Below, one piece after another: positions 55,398-63,527 of a stretch of DNA of 64,000 nt. The stretch is from Microbacterium invictum (GTDB lineage Bacteria; Actinomycetota; Actinomycetes; Actinomycetales; Microbacteriaceae): NCBI RefSeq assembly GCF_034421375.1, contig NZ_CP139779.1:2852001-2916000 (forward strand), written 5' to 3'. The position numbers and the translations under genes are program-made. Under the pieces are notes generated by a model. That model had not been told where the DNA came from, did not search any database, and saw nothing but the letters and a program-made list of their open reading frames with translations. Every line of letters begins with the position of its first letter. Positions within the stretch are counted from its first letter, which is position 1.

Positions 55398-55943
55398 TTA
55401 CTCGGCGTTGGCAGCAGCGCGGCGGCGAGCCACGGCGGCGGTGATGGCGATGCCACCGAGGCCGACCGCTCCGGCACCGAGCCAGATGGCTGCGGCCGGA
55501 ACGGCGTCGCCACCGGTCGCGGGCAGCGAGCCGCCCGTACCACCGGCCGCACCGGTGCTGGCAGCAGCAACGGTGACGGTGACGCTCTGGCTGTCGCCGT
55601 CGGCGTCGGTGATGGCGATCGTGTAAGTACCGCCGGCGGTCGGCGCCGTGAAGGTCGCCTCGGCCGTGCGGTCGTCGCCCGCTTCCTTGACCGCCGTGTC
55701 AGCCGCGACCGCGGCGAACGAGATCGAGGTCAGCGTGTTCTCGGTGACACCGGGGCCGGAAGTCGCGAACGTCGTGGTGCCGTCGACGTTGGTCGCGGTG
55801 ATGACGGTCGCCTGGCCGGGAACCAGCGTCGGGTCACCGACGGTGGTTTCGACGTCGGAGTTGTAGTCGGCGTTGGCCGCCGACGCTCCGGCGAGGACGA
55901 TGAAGCCGGCAATGCCGACTGCGGTCAGAGTTTTCTTGATCAT
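55398..55943 (-). CDS. LPxTG-anchored surface protein (181 aa)
   Basis: The protein has a signal peptide (cleavage near residue 25, ANA-D), a single beta-sandwich-like domain rich in Thr and Val (about 26-125), a Gly/Ala linker, then LPATG, a membrane helix and RRR tail, so sortase should attach it to the wall. The domain is Ig-like in look but no family is certain. The upstream region to 56191 (248 bases) is less GC-rich and contains a weak hairpin at 56112-56129 but no gene. Confidence 0.85.
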   Translation of the reverse strand: MIKKTLTAVGIAGFIVLAGASAANADYNSDVETTVGDPTLVPGQATVITATNVDGTTTFATSGPGVTENTLTSISFAAVAADTAVKEAGDDRTAEATFTAPTAGGTYTIAITDADGDSQSVTVTVAAASTGAAGGTGGSLPATGGDAVPAAAIWLGAGAVGLGGIAITAAVARRRAAANAE

Positions 55944-56191
55944 GCGCTGGTACCCCCCACAAGGTCCTAGGCGTGGATTCGGTATTTAGATGAGAGCGAC
56001 ATGAACGTTAGCTGAGTGCCAGCTGAGTCGCCGCTGATGTCATCGTAGCCACACGGCAATCGGATTCCATAACTCAGGAAGTTTCCAGAAAGTAACATTT
56101 CCGCTCGGCGTGTCCTCCCTTTGGGGGACAAATTGGGTCGCCACGTCCGGAATTCCGCGGCTCTGGGAACCGAAGAAGATTTTCCTGCCGT

Positions 56192-56947
56192 TCACCCCAG
56201 CGAAGCCCCGATGAGGCCGATCGCGACAGCGGCGGTGTTGAACACGGCGTGAAGCAGGATGGCGCCCCAGATTCGCCCGGTGAGCAACACGATCCCTGCG
56301 GCGATGAACCCGAGCATCGCCAAAGACGTGATGTCCGTCGGGTCGGTTCCCGCCGTGACGGCATGGAGCAGGATGAACAGCCCGGTCGACACCAGCGCCG
56401 CCACTGCACCCGCGGCCACGTACCCCACAGGTCGACGGAGGAGGGTGAACACCGACACGAGCAGGATGCCGCGGAAGAACAGCTCCTCGACGACGGGTGC
56501 GACGAAGATCCCACCGAAGGCGTCGACGATCCACCACTCCGCCGGCGGCAACCCGCCGAGGGTCGTGAATGAAGGGAACTCGCCCCCGGTGATGACGCCC
56601 CTCACGAGGCAGAGGGCGACACCAAGCCCCACCCCCCAGAGCAGATCCGTAGGACGAAACCGCAGCAGGCCCGCTGGTCGAGATCGGGTGAATCCCCACA
56701 CGATCGGCGCCATCATCCCGCCGACGACGACCACGGTCGCGAAGACGGATGCCGCCGGACCCGGCCAGGCAGCGCTGACCGCGGCCCCGAGAAGGACACC
56801 GAGCCCCAACGCGACCAGCGAGACGGCGAGAAGCCACTCACGCCACGCCCGCACAGTGCGCCCTCCGAGGCGCCAGTCGGTGCGCGCGCGACGGCCCGAC
56901 GAGCGGCGTGATTCGGTGATGTTCACGTCGCTAGAGTGATCGAGCAC
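56192..56947 (-). CDS. CPBP-family intramembrane protease
   Basis: The 251-aa protein has EELFFRG, LLHAVTAG and HAVFNTA, the CPBP catalytic motifs, on about eight helices, plus a basic N-terminal tail of about 30 residues. The GTG at 56947 is chosen because TAACGT (minus strand, 56954-56959) lies exactly six bases upstream; a GTG at 56926 is the alternative. Divergent from the phosphatase gene. Confidence 0.88.
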   Translation of the reverse strand: MLDHSSDVNITESRRSSGRRARTDWRLGGRTVRAWREWLLAVSLVALGLGVLLGAAVSAAWPGPAASVFATVVVVGGMMAPIVWGFTRSRPAGLLRFRPTDLLWGVGLGVALCLVRGVITGGEFPSFTTLGGLPPAEWWIVDAFGGIFVAPVVEELFFRGILLVSVFTLLRRPVGYVAAGAVAALVSTGLFILLHAVTAGTDPTDITSLAMLGFIAAGIVLLTGRIWGAILLHAVFNTAAVAIGLIGASLG

Positions 56948-56981
56948 GCGCTCACGTTACTCCGAGGGAAAAGGTCGGCCG

Positions 56982-57584
56982 GTGTTCGAGATCCTCACGG
57001 TGTGCACGGGAAACATCTGCCGATCGCCGCTCGCCGCATCCCTGCTCACCACTCGGCTGGCCCCGCTCGACGTCGTCGTCGGGTCTGCCGGCACACGAGG
57101 CCTGAGCGACGCGCCGATGACACCCGAGACCGTGGAACTCGCTCACGCTCTGGGTGTCGCCCCGGACGAGACCGCACGTCACCGCGCGAGATTCCTGCGG
57201 GAAACGCATCTCGACTCCCCCGACGTCATCTTCGCGATGACGCGCGATCACCGCCGGGAGATTGTCGAGCTCGCCCCGTCGCGCATGAGGTCGACGTTCA
57301 CCATTCGCGAGTTCGCGCGTCTTGCCGACTCGTTGACCGACGACCAGCTGCGGGCGTCTGCGGATGCTGGCGGCTCAAGCGCCTCTGCACGCGTGCGGGC
57401 GCTGTCCGCCGCGGTTGCATCGCAAAGAGGCCTCGTCCTCCCGCCGGCCGACCCGGCCGACGACGATGTCGTCGACCCCTACGGCCGTTCGTGGCAGACG
57501 TACCAGTTGTCGGCCTCGCAGCTCGAGCCCGCGGTGAATTCAACCGTCCGAGCCCTGAAGCTCGCGATTTCGGTGGTCGAGTAG
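56982..57584 (+). CDS. Low-molecular-weight protein-tyrosine phosphatase
   Basis: The 200-aa protein starts VFEILTVCTGNICRSP with catalytic Cys8 and Arg14 of the CX5R loop; the late DP in VVDPYGRS is the likely general acid. It should dephosphorylate the Wzc-like kinase encoded next, the usual pairing in exopolysaccharide loci. GAGGGAAAAGG precedes the GTG. The last three codons and stop (VVE-stop) lie inside a GGTGGTCGAGTAG repeat, so the natural C-terminus may have been replaced. Confidence 0.92.
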   Translation: MFEILTVCTGNICRSPLAASLLTTRLAPLDVVVGSAGTRGLSDAPMTPETVELAHALGVAPDETARHRARFLRETHLDSPDVIFAMTRDHRREIVELAPSRMRSTFTIREFARLADSLTDDQLRASADAGGSSASARVRALSAAVASQRGLVLPPADPADDDVVDPYGRSWQTYQLSASQLEPAVNSTVRALKLAISVVE

Positions 57585-57640
57585 CCGGCGAAGCCGCTCC
57601 CCCGGTGGTCGAGTAGGCGCCGCAGGCGCCGTAGCGAGAC
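57571..57640. repeat. GGTGGTCGAGTAG repeats with REP-like palindrome
   Basis: CGGTGGTCGAGTAG occurs at 57571-57584 and again at 57603-57616. The second copy continues into an imperfect palindrome with paired GGCGCC and ends GAGACCC. From memory, similar GGTCGAGTAG...GAGACC elements are common between genes in Microbacteriaceae. The first copy supplies the phosphatase stop codon. Confidence 0.65.
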
Positions 57641-57706
57641 CCCCGACACCCCCACGAAACACCCCCATGGCAGTATGGTCCGCAAGTTCGGGACACGAGA
57701 GGCACC

Positions 57707-59245
57707 ATGGAGCTCATCGACTACATCCGCATTCTGCGGAAAAACTGGCTGATCATCGTGGTCGCGACGCTTCTGGGCATCGGCGCAGCTGCGGTCTTCT
57801 CGTTGACGCGCACACCGCTCTACGAAACTCAGAGCACAGTCTTCGTGTCGAGCCAAACCGGCGGCACGATCCAGGAACTGCAGCAGGGATCGACCTTCAC
57901 GCAGGCACGTGTGACGACCTACACGAACCTCGTCTCCACGCCGATCGTGATGAATCCCGTGATCGCTGAACTGGATCTCGGGATCACCGCGGCGCAGCTG
58001 GACGCCCAGGTCGAGGCATCGTCCGCCCTGAACACGACCCTGATCACCATCTCTGTCACCGATGCCGATGCAATCCAGGCAGCCGACATCGCGAACGCTC
58101 TGGCATCGAGCCTCACCTCCGCCGTCGAGACGATCGAGACTCCGAACGGGTCGGAGACCAGCCCTGTGCGGCTCACGCGGGTGAAAGACGCTCTGCCACC
58201 GCTCGCTCCCTCGAGCCCCAACGTCATGCTGAACCTCGCCCTGGGCGGGCTCGTCGGTCTGGCTCTCGGCATCGGCGCCGCAGTCCTGCGCACCATCCTC
58301 GACACGCGGGTGCGCTCGGCTCGCGACGTGGAGCAGGTGACAGACCGACCGTTGATCGGCGCCATTCCGTTCGACGGGCGGGTCAAGGAGCGTCCGCTCA
58401 TCGTGCACGCCGACCCGCTCAGCCCACGCTCAGAGTCGTTTCGCGCCCTCCGCACGAACCTCCAGTTCCTCGACATGGATGGCCGCTCGAGCTTCGTCAT
58501 CACCTCGAGCGTGCCGAGCGAAGGAAAGTCGACCACGACGATCAATCTCGCGATCGCGCTGGCTGACGCGGGTAAACGCGTTGCGCTCTTGGACACCGAC
58601 CTCCGCAAGCCGAAAGTCGCGGAGTACCTCGGCATCGAAGGCGGCGCGGGCTTGACAGACGTTCTGATCAACCGGGTGCGGGTGGGCGATGTGATGCTGC
58701 CCTGGGGTGGCCGCAGCCTCTACGTGCTCCCTGCAGGCAAGGTTCCGCCTAACCCGAGTGAACTTCTCGGGTCGGCTCAGATGCACACACTCCTCGAGGT
58801 CTTGGAGCGCGACTTCGACGTCGTTCTCTGCGACGCGCCGCCTCTCCTCCCCGTGACGGATGCCGCCATCCTTGCGAAGGCGACGAGCGGCGCCATCCTC
58901 ATCGTCGCCTCGGGACAGACCAACCGTCACCAACTGAGCGGAGCAGTTGAAGCTCTTCAGACCGTGGGGGCGAAGATCGCGGGTCTCGTGATGACCATGG
59001 TGCCCACGCGGGGCCCCGACGCGTACTACTCCTACGGCGCAGGCTACGGCTATGGATACGGCTACTTCCAGGAGCAGCCCACGAAGGGCCGACAGCGAGG
59101 CAAGACGACCGGAAAGCGTCGAAGCGGGACGCCAGTCGCCAGTGCCCCGGTACCTGCGAGCCCGATGCGGACCGGTGACCGTCCGGTACCGGCAGATCCC
59201 TCCATGAGGCGTCCGGCCGACGCAGGTCGTCCAGCCCAGCGCTGA
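57707..59245 (+). CDS. Wzc-like chain-length regulator and tyrosine autokinase
   Basis: The 512-aa protein has an N-terminal Wzz domain (ELIDYIRILRKNWLIIVVATLLG, two helices near residues 17-37 and 175-195) and a cytoplasmic BY-kinase with Walker A SVPSEGKSTT (near 266-275), Walker A' ALLDTDLRKPK, and Walker B VVLCDAPPLLP. A Tyr cluster near residues 440-460 (YYSYGAGYGYGYGYF) is the phosphorylation tail, followed by a basic linker. It controls polymer length and export. TATGGT (57674-57679) is a likely -10 box and GAGAGGC the ribosome site. Confidence 0.93.
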   Translation: MELIDYIRILRKNWLIIVVATLLGIGAAAVFSLTRTPLYETQSTVFVSSQTGGTIQELQQGSTFTQARVTTYTNLVSTPIVMNPVIAELDLGITAAQLDAQVEASSALNTTLITISVTDADAIQAADIANALASSLTSAVETIETPNGSETSPVRLTRVKDALPPLAPSSPNVMLNLALGGLVGLALGIGAAVLRTILDTRVRSARDVEQVTDRPLIGAIPFDGRVKERPLIVHADPLSPRSESFRALRTNLQFLDMDGRSSFVITSSVPSEGKSTTTINLAIALADAGKRVALLDTDLRKPKVAEYLGIEGGAGLTDVLINRVRVGDVMLPWGGRSLYVLPAGKVPPNPSELLGSAQMHTLLEVLERDFDVVLCDAPPLLPVTDAAILAKATSGAILIVASGQTNRHQLSGAVEALQTVGAKIAGLVMTMVPTRGPDAYYSYGAGYGYGYGYFQEQPTKGRQRGKTTGKRRSGTPVASAPVPASPMRTGDRPVPADPSMRRPADAGRPAQR

Positions 59246-59250
59246 GCTCG

Positions 59251-60156
59251 ATGGCCCATCGACCTCCGAAGCTGTTCGCTGCGCGCTGGACGGCGGTCGC
59301 CCTCGTGGGTGTTCTCGCCGTCGGCGTAGCAATCGTTTCCGCTCTAGCGCTCGCGCAGTCGCGAGGACCGGCGACCGCCGAGTCCAACCCGATCCCGTCA
59401 TTCTCGCTCGGTGTGCAGACGGCCACTCCGACGCCCAGCCCAGAACCCTCGTCCGAGCGCGCTGAACCCTTGCCCAGCGAAGAGCGCTTCCTCGCGGCCG
59501 GCAGCGGCGCCTGGTGGCGGGGAACGGCGGGCCGGTGCGGTGAAGCGGAGCCGCTCGTCGAGCGATCCGTGGATGGCGGGCAGACCTGGATCGACGTGAC
59601 TCCGCGATATCTCGGGATGAGCGAGCTGATGTCGCTGGGCGCTTTCACCTCGACGGAAGCCGAGATGGTCGTCAAGGTGGGGCCAAGCTGCGAAGTGCAA
59701 GCCCTGAGGACCTTTACGCAGGGTCAGTTCTGGGAGCCCTATCCCGACGTTCTCGCAGCGTCGCGCTACGTCGACTCTGCCAACTCGGGTGTCGTCGATC
59801 TCGGCGACGATTCCATCGCAGCTCCCTGCGAGGAGGCGAGTGGGCTCCGCACCGCAGGCGAAACCATCGCACTTCTCTGCGACGACAGCGCATGGCAGCT
59901 TGCGTCATCCACGTGGATCGAGATCCCCAGCGCCGAGCGCGCGACGGCGCTGTGGGTCGAGGGCGAGACGGTGTGGATCGCAGGTGCCGGCTCGGCGTGC
60001 GACGGACTATCGGTTTCGCAAGTCGACACCGCCACGCAGGAAGAGACGGTTCTCGCCGCCTGTGTCGCGAGCGCTCTCGATTCGCCGGCTGCGATCACGG
60101 TCGTCGACGATCGCCCCGTGCTGTGGGTCGGCGACGACGTCAGCGTCGTCGGCTGA
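59251..60156 (+). CDS. Membrane-anchored Asp-box (BNR-like) protein of the exopolysaccharide locus
   Basis: The 301-aa protein has one N-terminal membrane helix (about residues 14-34), a Pro/Ser/Thr linker, and an extracytoplasmic beta-rich domain with an Asp-box (SVDGGQTW, near residue 106). Four or more Cys residues may form disulfides. It looks like a small propeller fragment; no family or role is known. It follows the kinase by five bases and so is likely cotranscribed. Confidence 0.65.
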   Translation: MAHRPPKLFAARWTAVALVGVLAVGVAIVSALALAQSRGPATAESNPIPSFSLGVQTATPTPSPEPSSERAEPLPSEERFLAAGSGAWWRGTAGRCGEAEPLVERSVDGGQTWIDVTPRYLGMSELMSLGAFTSTEAEMVVKVGPSCEVQALRTFTQGQFWEPYPDVLAASRYVDSANSGVVDLGDDSIAAPCEEASGLRTAGETIALLCDDSAWQLASSTWIEIPSAERATALWVEGETVWIAGAGSACDGLSVSQVDTATQEETVLAACVASALDSPAAITVVDDRPVLWVGDDVSVVG

Positions 60157-60260
60157 CGCCCGACTCAAGTGCTGACACAGCCGTAACCAGCCGTTCACAC
60201 GTGTCTTGCTATGGTCCTTTCGGGGATAACGCTTTTTCTGGGGAGAGAGGGATCAGTGAC

Positions 60261-60305
60261 GTGCCGCGTCGTCGGGCACACGGCCGACCACGTCACTCCA
60301 TATGA
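60261..60305 (+). CDS. Possible 14-aa leader peptide coupled to the sugar transferase
   Basis: GTG after GGGAGAGAGGGATC opens a 14-codon frame (VPRRRAHGRPRHSI) whose TGA overlaps the sugar transferase ATG (ATGA). The transferase itself has no ribosome site, so it may be translated by coupling to this Arg/His-rich leader. TATGGT at 60210-60215 is the likely -10 box. A second frame from GTG 60256 is also open. Confidence 0.4.
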   Translation: MPRRRAHGRPRHSI

Positions 60306-61819
60306 ACGCGACGCACACACCCATCAGAAGTGTCGGTCTCTCCACGACCGAAGCCGGTTCGTCGGGTCGAACCGCACCCCCGCAGGCCTCGTGGCGAAAG
60401 CAGTATGCGCGACGCCTCTGGTTCAGCGACCTCTTCGTCCTGGTCTGGTCCGTCTACGGGACGCAATTGCTGTGGTTCGGTTTCAGCGGCGAAACCGTTG
60501 CCGCTCCCGATGACTTCCAAGCCGTTCAGATCTCCTATTGGACGGCCTCCGCTGTCCTCGTGGTCGTGTGGATGTGGGTGCTGTCCCTGATGGATTCTCG
60601 CGATCACCGCATCGTCGGCACCGGTAGTGGTGAGTACATTCGCATCATCGATGGCAGCCTGCGTCTTTTCGGCGGGGTGGCGATCGTGGCGTTCCTCCTT
60701 CGAGTCGACATCGCGCGCGGCTACCTGCTGATCGCCCTTCCTTTGGGAATCGCCATGCTCGTCGTAGAACGGGCCCTTTGGCGCCAGTGGCTCGTTGCGA
60801 ATCGCTCGATGGGCCGATACTCCGCGCGTGTGCTTCTCGTCGGCTCAGAGCAATCGGTCTCGCACATCGCCCGCGAGCTCACGCGCGCACCAAGGGCGGG
60901 GTACTTCGTCGTCGGCGCTTGCGTTCCAACAGGCCTGGTGGGCGCGTCAATCCCAGGCACCGGAGTCCCGATTATGGGGAACGTCGATGCGGTGAAGAGA
61001 GCGATCGAGGTCACAGGCGCTGACACCGTCGCGATCACTAGCACGGACGAGCTCCCGCCGGACAAGGTCAAAGAGATCTCGTGGGGGCTCGAGGCGGGGC
61101 GTCAACACCTCATTCTCACGCCGAGCATCGTGGACATCGCAGGCCCGCGCATTCATATCCGCCCGGTGTCAGGCCTGCCCCTCATCCACGTCGAAACTCC
61201 CCGGTTCACGCGTGGTCAGCGATATGTGAAGCGAACCTTCGACCTGATTGTCGCCGGGGTTATCGTCGTCCTGCTGTCGCCCGTTCTCCTCGCAGTCGCA
61301 GTAGCAGTGGCAAGCACAAGTCCCGGCCCGCTCCTCTATCGCCAGCAGCGCATCGGGCTGAACGGAGAACCGTTCTGGATGCTCAAGTTCCGCTCGATGC
61401 GGGTGGGAGCCGACCAAGAGCTGAGAGCTCTCCTCGAGTCGCAGGGAACGAGCGAAAAGCCCTTGTTCAAAATTAAGGACGATCCCCGAATTACGCCGGT
61501 TGGTCGGTTCATCCGCAAATACTCTCTGGACGAGCTACCTCAGCTCTTCAACGTGCTCGGTGGGTCCATGAGTCTCGTTGGCCCCCGCCCCCAGATCGCC
61601 GCCGAGGTTGCGCTCTATAGCGATGCAGCCAAAAGGCGACTTCTCGCTCGACCGGGGCTAAGCGGGCTTTGGCAGGTGAGTGGGAGGTCAACTCTCGATT
61701 GGGAAGATGCCGTTCGGCTCGACCTCTACTACGTGGAAAACTGGAGCCTGATAGGAGATCTTACAATTCTTGTCAAGACCGTTCGGGCGGTAACTTCTCC
61801 CGGCCAGACGGCATCCTGA
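60302..61819 (+). CDS. Polyprenyl-phosphate sugar-phosphate transferase (WbaP/CpsE-like)
   Basis: The 505-aa protein has about four N-terminal helices, a CoA-binding-like middle domain (about 170-300) and a C-terminal bacterial sugar transferase domain: one reentrant helix, PGPLLYRQQRIGLNGEPFWMLKFRSM, SLDELPQLFNVLGGSMSLVGPRP and RPGLSGLWQVSGRS. It starts repeat-unit assembly by moving a hexose-1-phosphate to undecaprenyl phosphate at the membrane. The region after it falls in GC content. Confidence 0.93.
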   Translation: MNATHTPIRSVGLSTTEAGSSGRTAPPQASWRKQYARRLWFSDLFVLVWSVYGTQLLWFGFSGETVAAPDDFQAVQISYWTASAVLVVVWMWVLSLMDSRDHRIVGTGSGEYIRIIDGSLRLFGGVAIVAFLLRVDIARGYLLIALPLGIAMLVVERALWRQWLVANRSMGRYSARVLLVGSEQSVSHIARELTRAPRAGYFVVGACVPTGLVGASIPGTGVPIMGNVDAVKRAIEVTGADTVAITSTDELPPDKVKEISWGLEAGRQHLILTPSIVDIAGPRIHIRPVSGLPLIHVETPRFTRGQRYVKRTFDLIVAGVIVVLLSPVLLAVAVAVASTSPGPLLYRQQRIGLNGEPFWMLKFRSMRVGADQELRALLESQGTSEKPLFKIKDDPRITPVGRFIRKYSLDELPQLFNVLGGSMSLVGPRPQIAAEVALYSDAAKRRLLARPGLSGLWQVSGRSTLDWEDAVRLDLYYVENWSLIGDLTILVKTVRAVTSPGQTAS

Positions 61820-61831
61820 AACGGAAAAGTT

Positions 61832-62590
61832 ATGCCACCCACTCCATTTACGTTGCTGACCGTCACGTACAACAGCGCCAAACCTCTTCGTCATCACTGG
61901 GCAGCGGGAGTTCCCCGGGGCCAGCGATGGATTGTGGTGGACAATGCTTCCAGCGACAACTCCGTCAGCGTCGCCAAGGATCTTGGGGCAGAAGTGATCC
62001 CCCTTGACCGCAACGTCGGCTTTGGACGCGCAAACAACATTGGCGCCCGACGCATCGATACAGAATTTGTAAGCATCGTAAATCCTGACGTCACAGTGGA
62101 TTTCTCGACGATGCCGTATCTGGCTGATCAACTCAGAAACAATGAGCTTTTGCTGGCACCACAACTCGCATACCCCGACGGCACGCCTCAACCAAATGGT
62201 CGAGGACGCCCCTCGTTGACCAACAAGGTTCGACACAGAATTTCGCCGCGGCAATCTGAATCAGACGGCTACCGTATCGTGGCTGGGCCGGACGAACAGG
62301 TCGAGGTTGATTGGCTGATGGGAGCTGCGATAAGCATGCGCATGGAATCCTGGGAAAAGTTGGGTGGGTTTGATGAGAGATTCTTCGTGTACTACGAAGA
62401 TATAGATCTTGGTTTACGCGCCGCCGAGCTGGGTATCCGACGGGTAGTTGATGGGGCGATTCGGTGGACGCATGGCTGGGCACGAGAGGCAAGTGGCTTC
62501 AACCTCAGAGGTTGGAAACTCGAGGCTGCGAGTGCTTCAAAGTTTTATCGAAAGTATCCGAGTCTTCTCGTTGGAACCAAGAATGTCTGA
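61832..62590 (+). CDS. GT2 glycosyltransferase, rhamnosyltransferase-like
   Basis: The 252-aa enzyme has the GT-A fold start LLTVTYNSAKPL, IVVDNASSDNS, NVGFGRANNIGA and the NPDVTVD metal motif, then GAAISMRMESWEKLGGFDERFFVYYEDIDLGLRA, the pattern of RfbF/WbbL-like rhamnosyltransferases. GGAAAAG precedes the ATG. The next gene starts eight bases before its stop. Codon use is less GC-rich than upstream genes. Confidence 0.9.
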   Translation: MPPTPFTLLTVTYNSAKPLRHHWAAGVPRGQRWIVVDNASSDNSVSVAKDLGAEVIPLDRNVGFGRANNIGARRIDTEFVSIVNPDVTVDFSTMPYLADQLRNNELLLAPQLAYPDGTPQPNGRGRPSLTNKVRHRISPRQSESDGYRIVAGPDEQVEVDWLMGAAISMRMESWEKLGGFDERFFVYYEDIDLGLRAAELGIRRVVDGAIRWTHGWAREASGFNLRGWKLEAASASKFYRKYPSLLVGTKNV

Positions 62591-63527
62591 CTCGGTTAGT
62601 GTTGTCATTACTGTTCTCAATGAGGGCGCCAGTGTTTCTGAATGGCTGGACTCACTCGCAAGGCAGACCCTCTTGCCAGATGAGCTAGTTGTTTGCGATG
62701 GCGGGTCAACAGACGCGACTCTGAACAAAATTCGAGGCCTTGCGGACTCCCTGCCGTTCTCGGTGACATTGATCGAAGAGCCAGGCGCGAATATCAGCCG
62801 CGGCAGAAACATTGCGATTGATCACGCATCATCTCAGTGGATCGCTGTCAGCGACGCCGGCACTCATCTTCAGCGAGACTGGCTCGAGAATCTGACTGCG
62901 CAACGATCCGGCGCTGACGTTGTCGCGGGGTTCTTCAAGCCGACGGGATCGACACCGTTTCGGCACATTTTGTCGGCGGCGATCACCCCGCTTCTCCGAG
63001 AGATCGATCCCGCCAAGTTCTTGCCTTCGTCGCGGTCCGTACTCTTCAGGAAGGACTGCTGGGCCTCCGTGGGGGGGTATCCGGAATGGCTAGACTACTG
63101 TGAGGATCTCGTCTTTGATGTTGCCCTGCTCAAGCACGAATTTGTGTTTAGATTTGCACCACACGCGATAGTGACATGGGACGGTCGCGACAATCTTCGC
63201 GCATTCTTCATGCAGTACTATCGGTATGCCAGAGGGGACGGCAAAGCTGGCCTATGGTTCGGGCGCCATCTTGCGCGTTATTCCTCGTACGCCCTCGGGA
63301 TTCTGATGCTTGTGGCGAGCGCCCGACGACCACTCCTAGTCGCTCCGCTTATTGTGGGATCCGCCTTACACTTCAGTAAGCCTGCTAAGAGACTGATAAG
63401 CCACGCAGGATTGCCCCTTATGCGACGAATTCTAGGACTAGTGCTAGTCCCGGTGATTGTACTCACGGGAGACGTGGCGAAAATGATCGGATACCCCGTC
63501 GGCGTAGCCTGGCGGAGACGCCAATGA
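62583..63527 (+). CDS. GT2 glycosyltransferase with C-terminal helices
   Basis: The 314-aa enzyme has VVITVLNEGASVSEWLDSL, VCDGGSTDAT, RGRNIAIDHASSQWIAVSDAGT (DxD-like) and YPEWLDYCEDLVFD, with about two membrane helices near residues 230-300. ATG at 62583 is chosen over longer frames because the GT2 fold begins there and it overlaps the previous stop. Sugar and acceptor unknown. Confidence 0.88.
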   Translation: MSDSVSVVITVLNEGASVSEWLDSLARQTLLPDELVVCDGGSTDATLNKIRGLADSLPFSVTLIEEPGANISRGRNIAIDHASSQWIAVSDAGTHLQRDWLENLTAQRSGADVVAGFFKPTGSTPFRHILSAAITPLLREIDPAKFLPSSRSVLFRKDCWASVGGYPEWLDYCEDLVFDVALLKHEFVFRFAPHAIVTWDGRDNLRAFFMQYYRYARGDGKAGLWFGRHLARYSSYALGILMLVASARRPLLVAPLIVGSALHFSKPAKRLISHAGLPLMRRILGLVLVPVIVLTGDVAKMIGYPVGVAWRRRQ

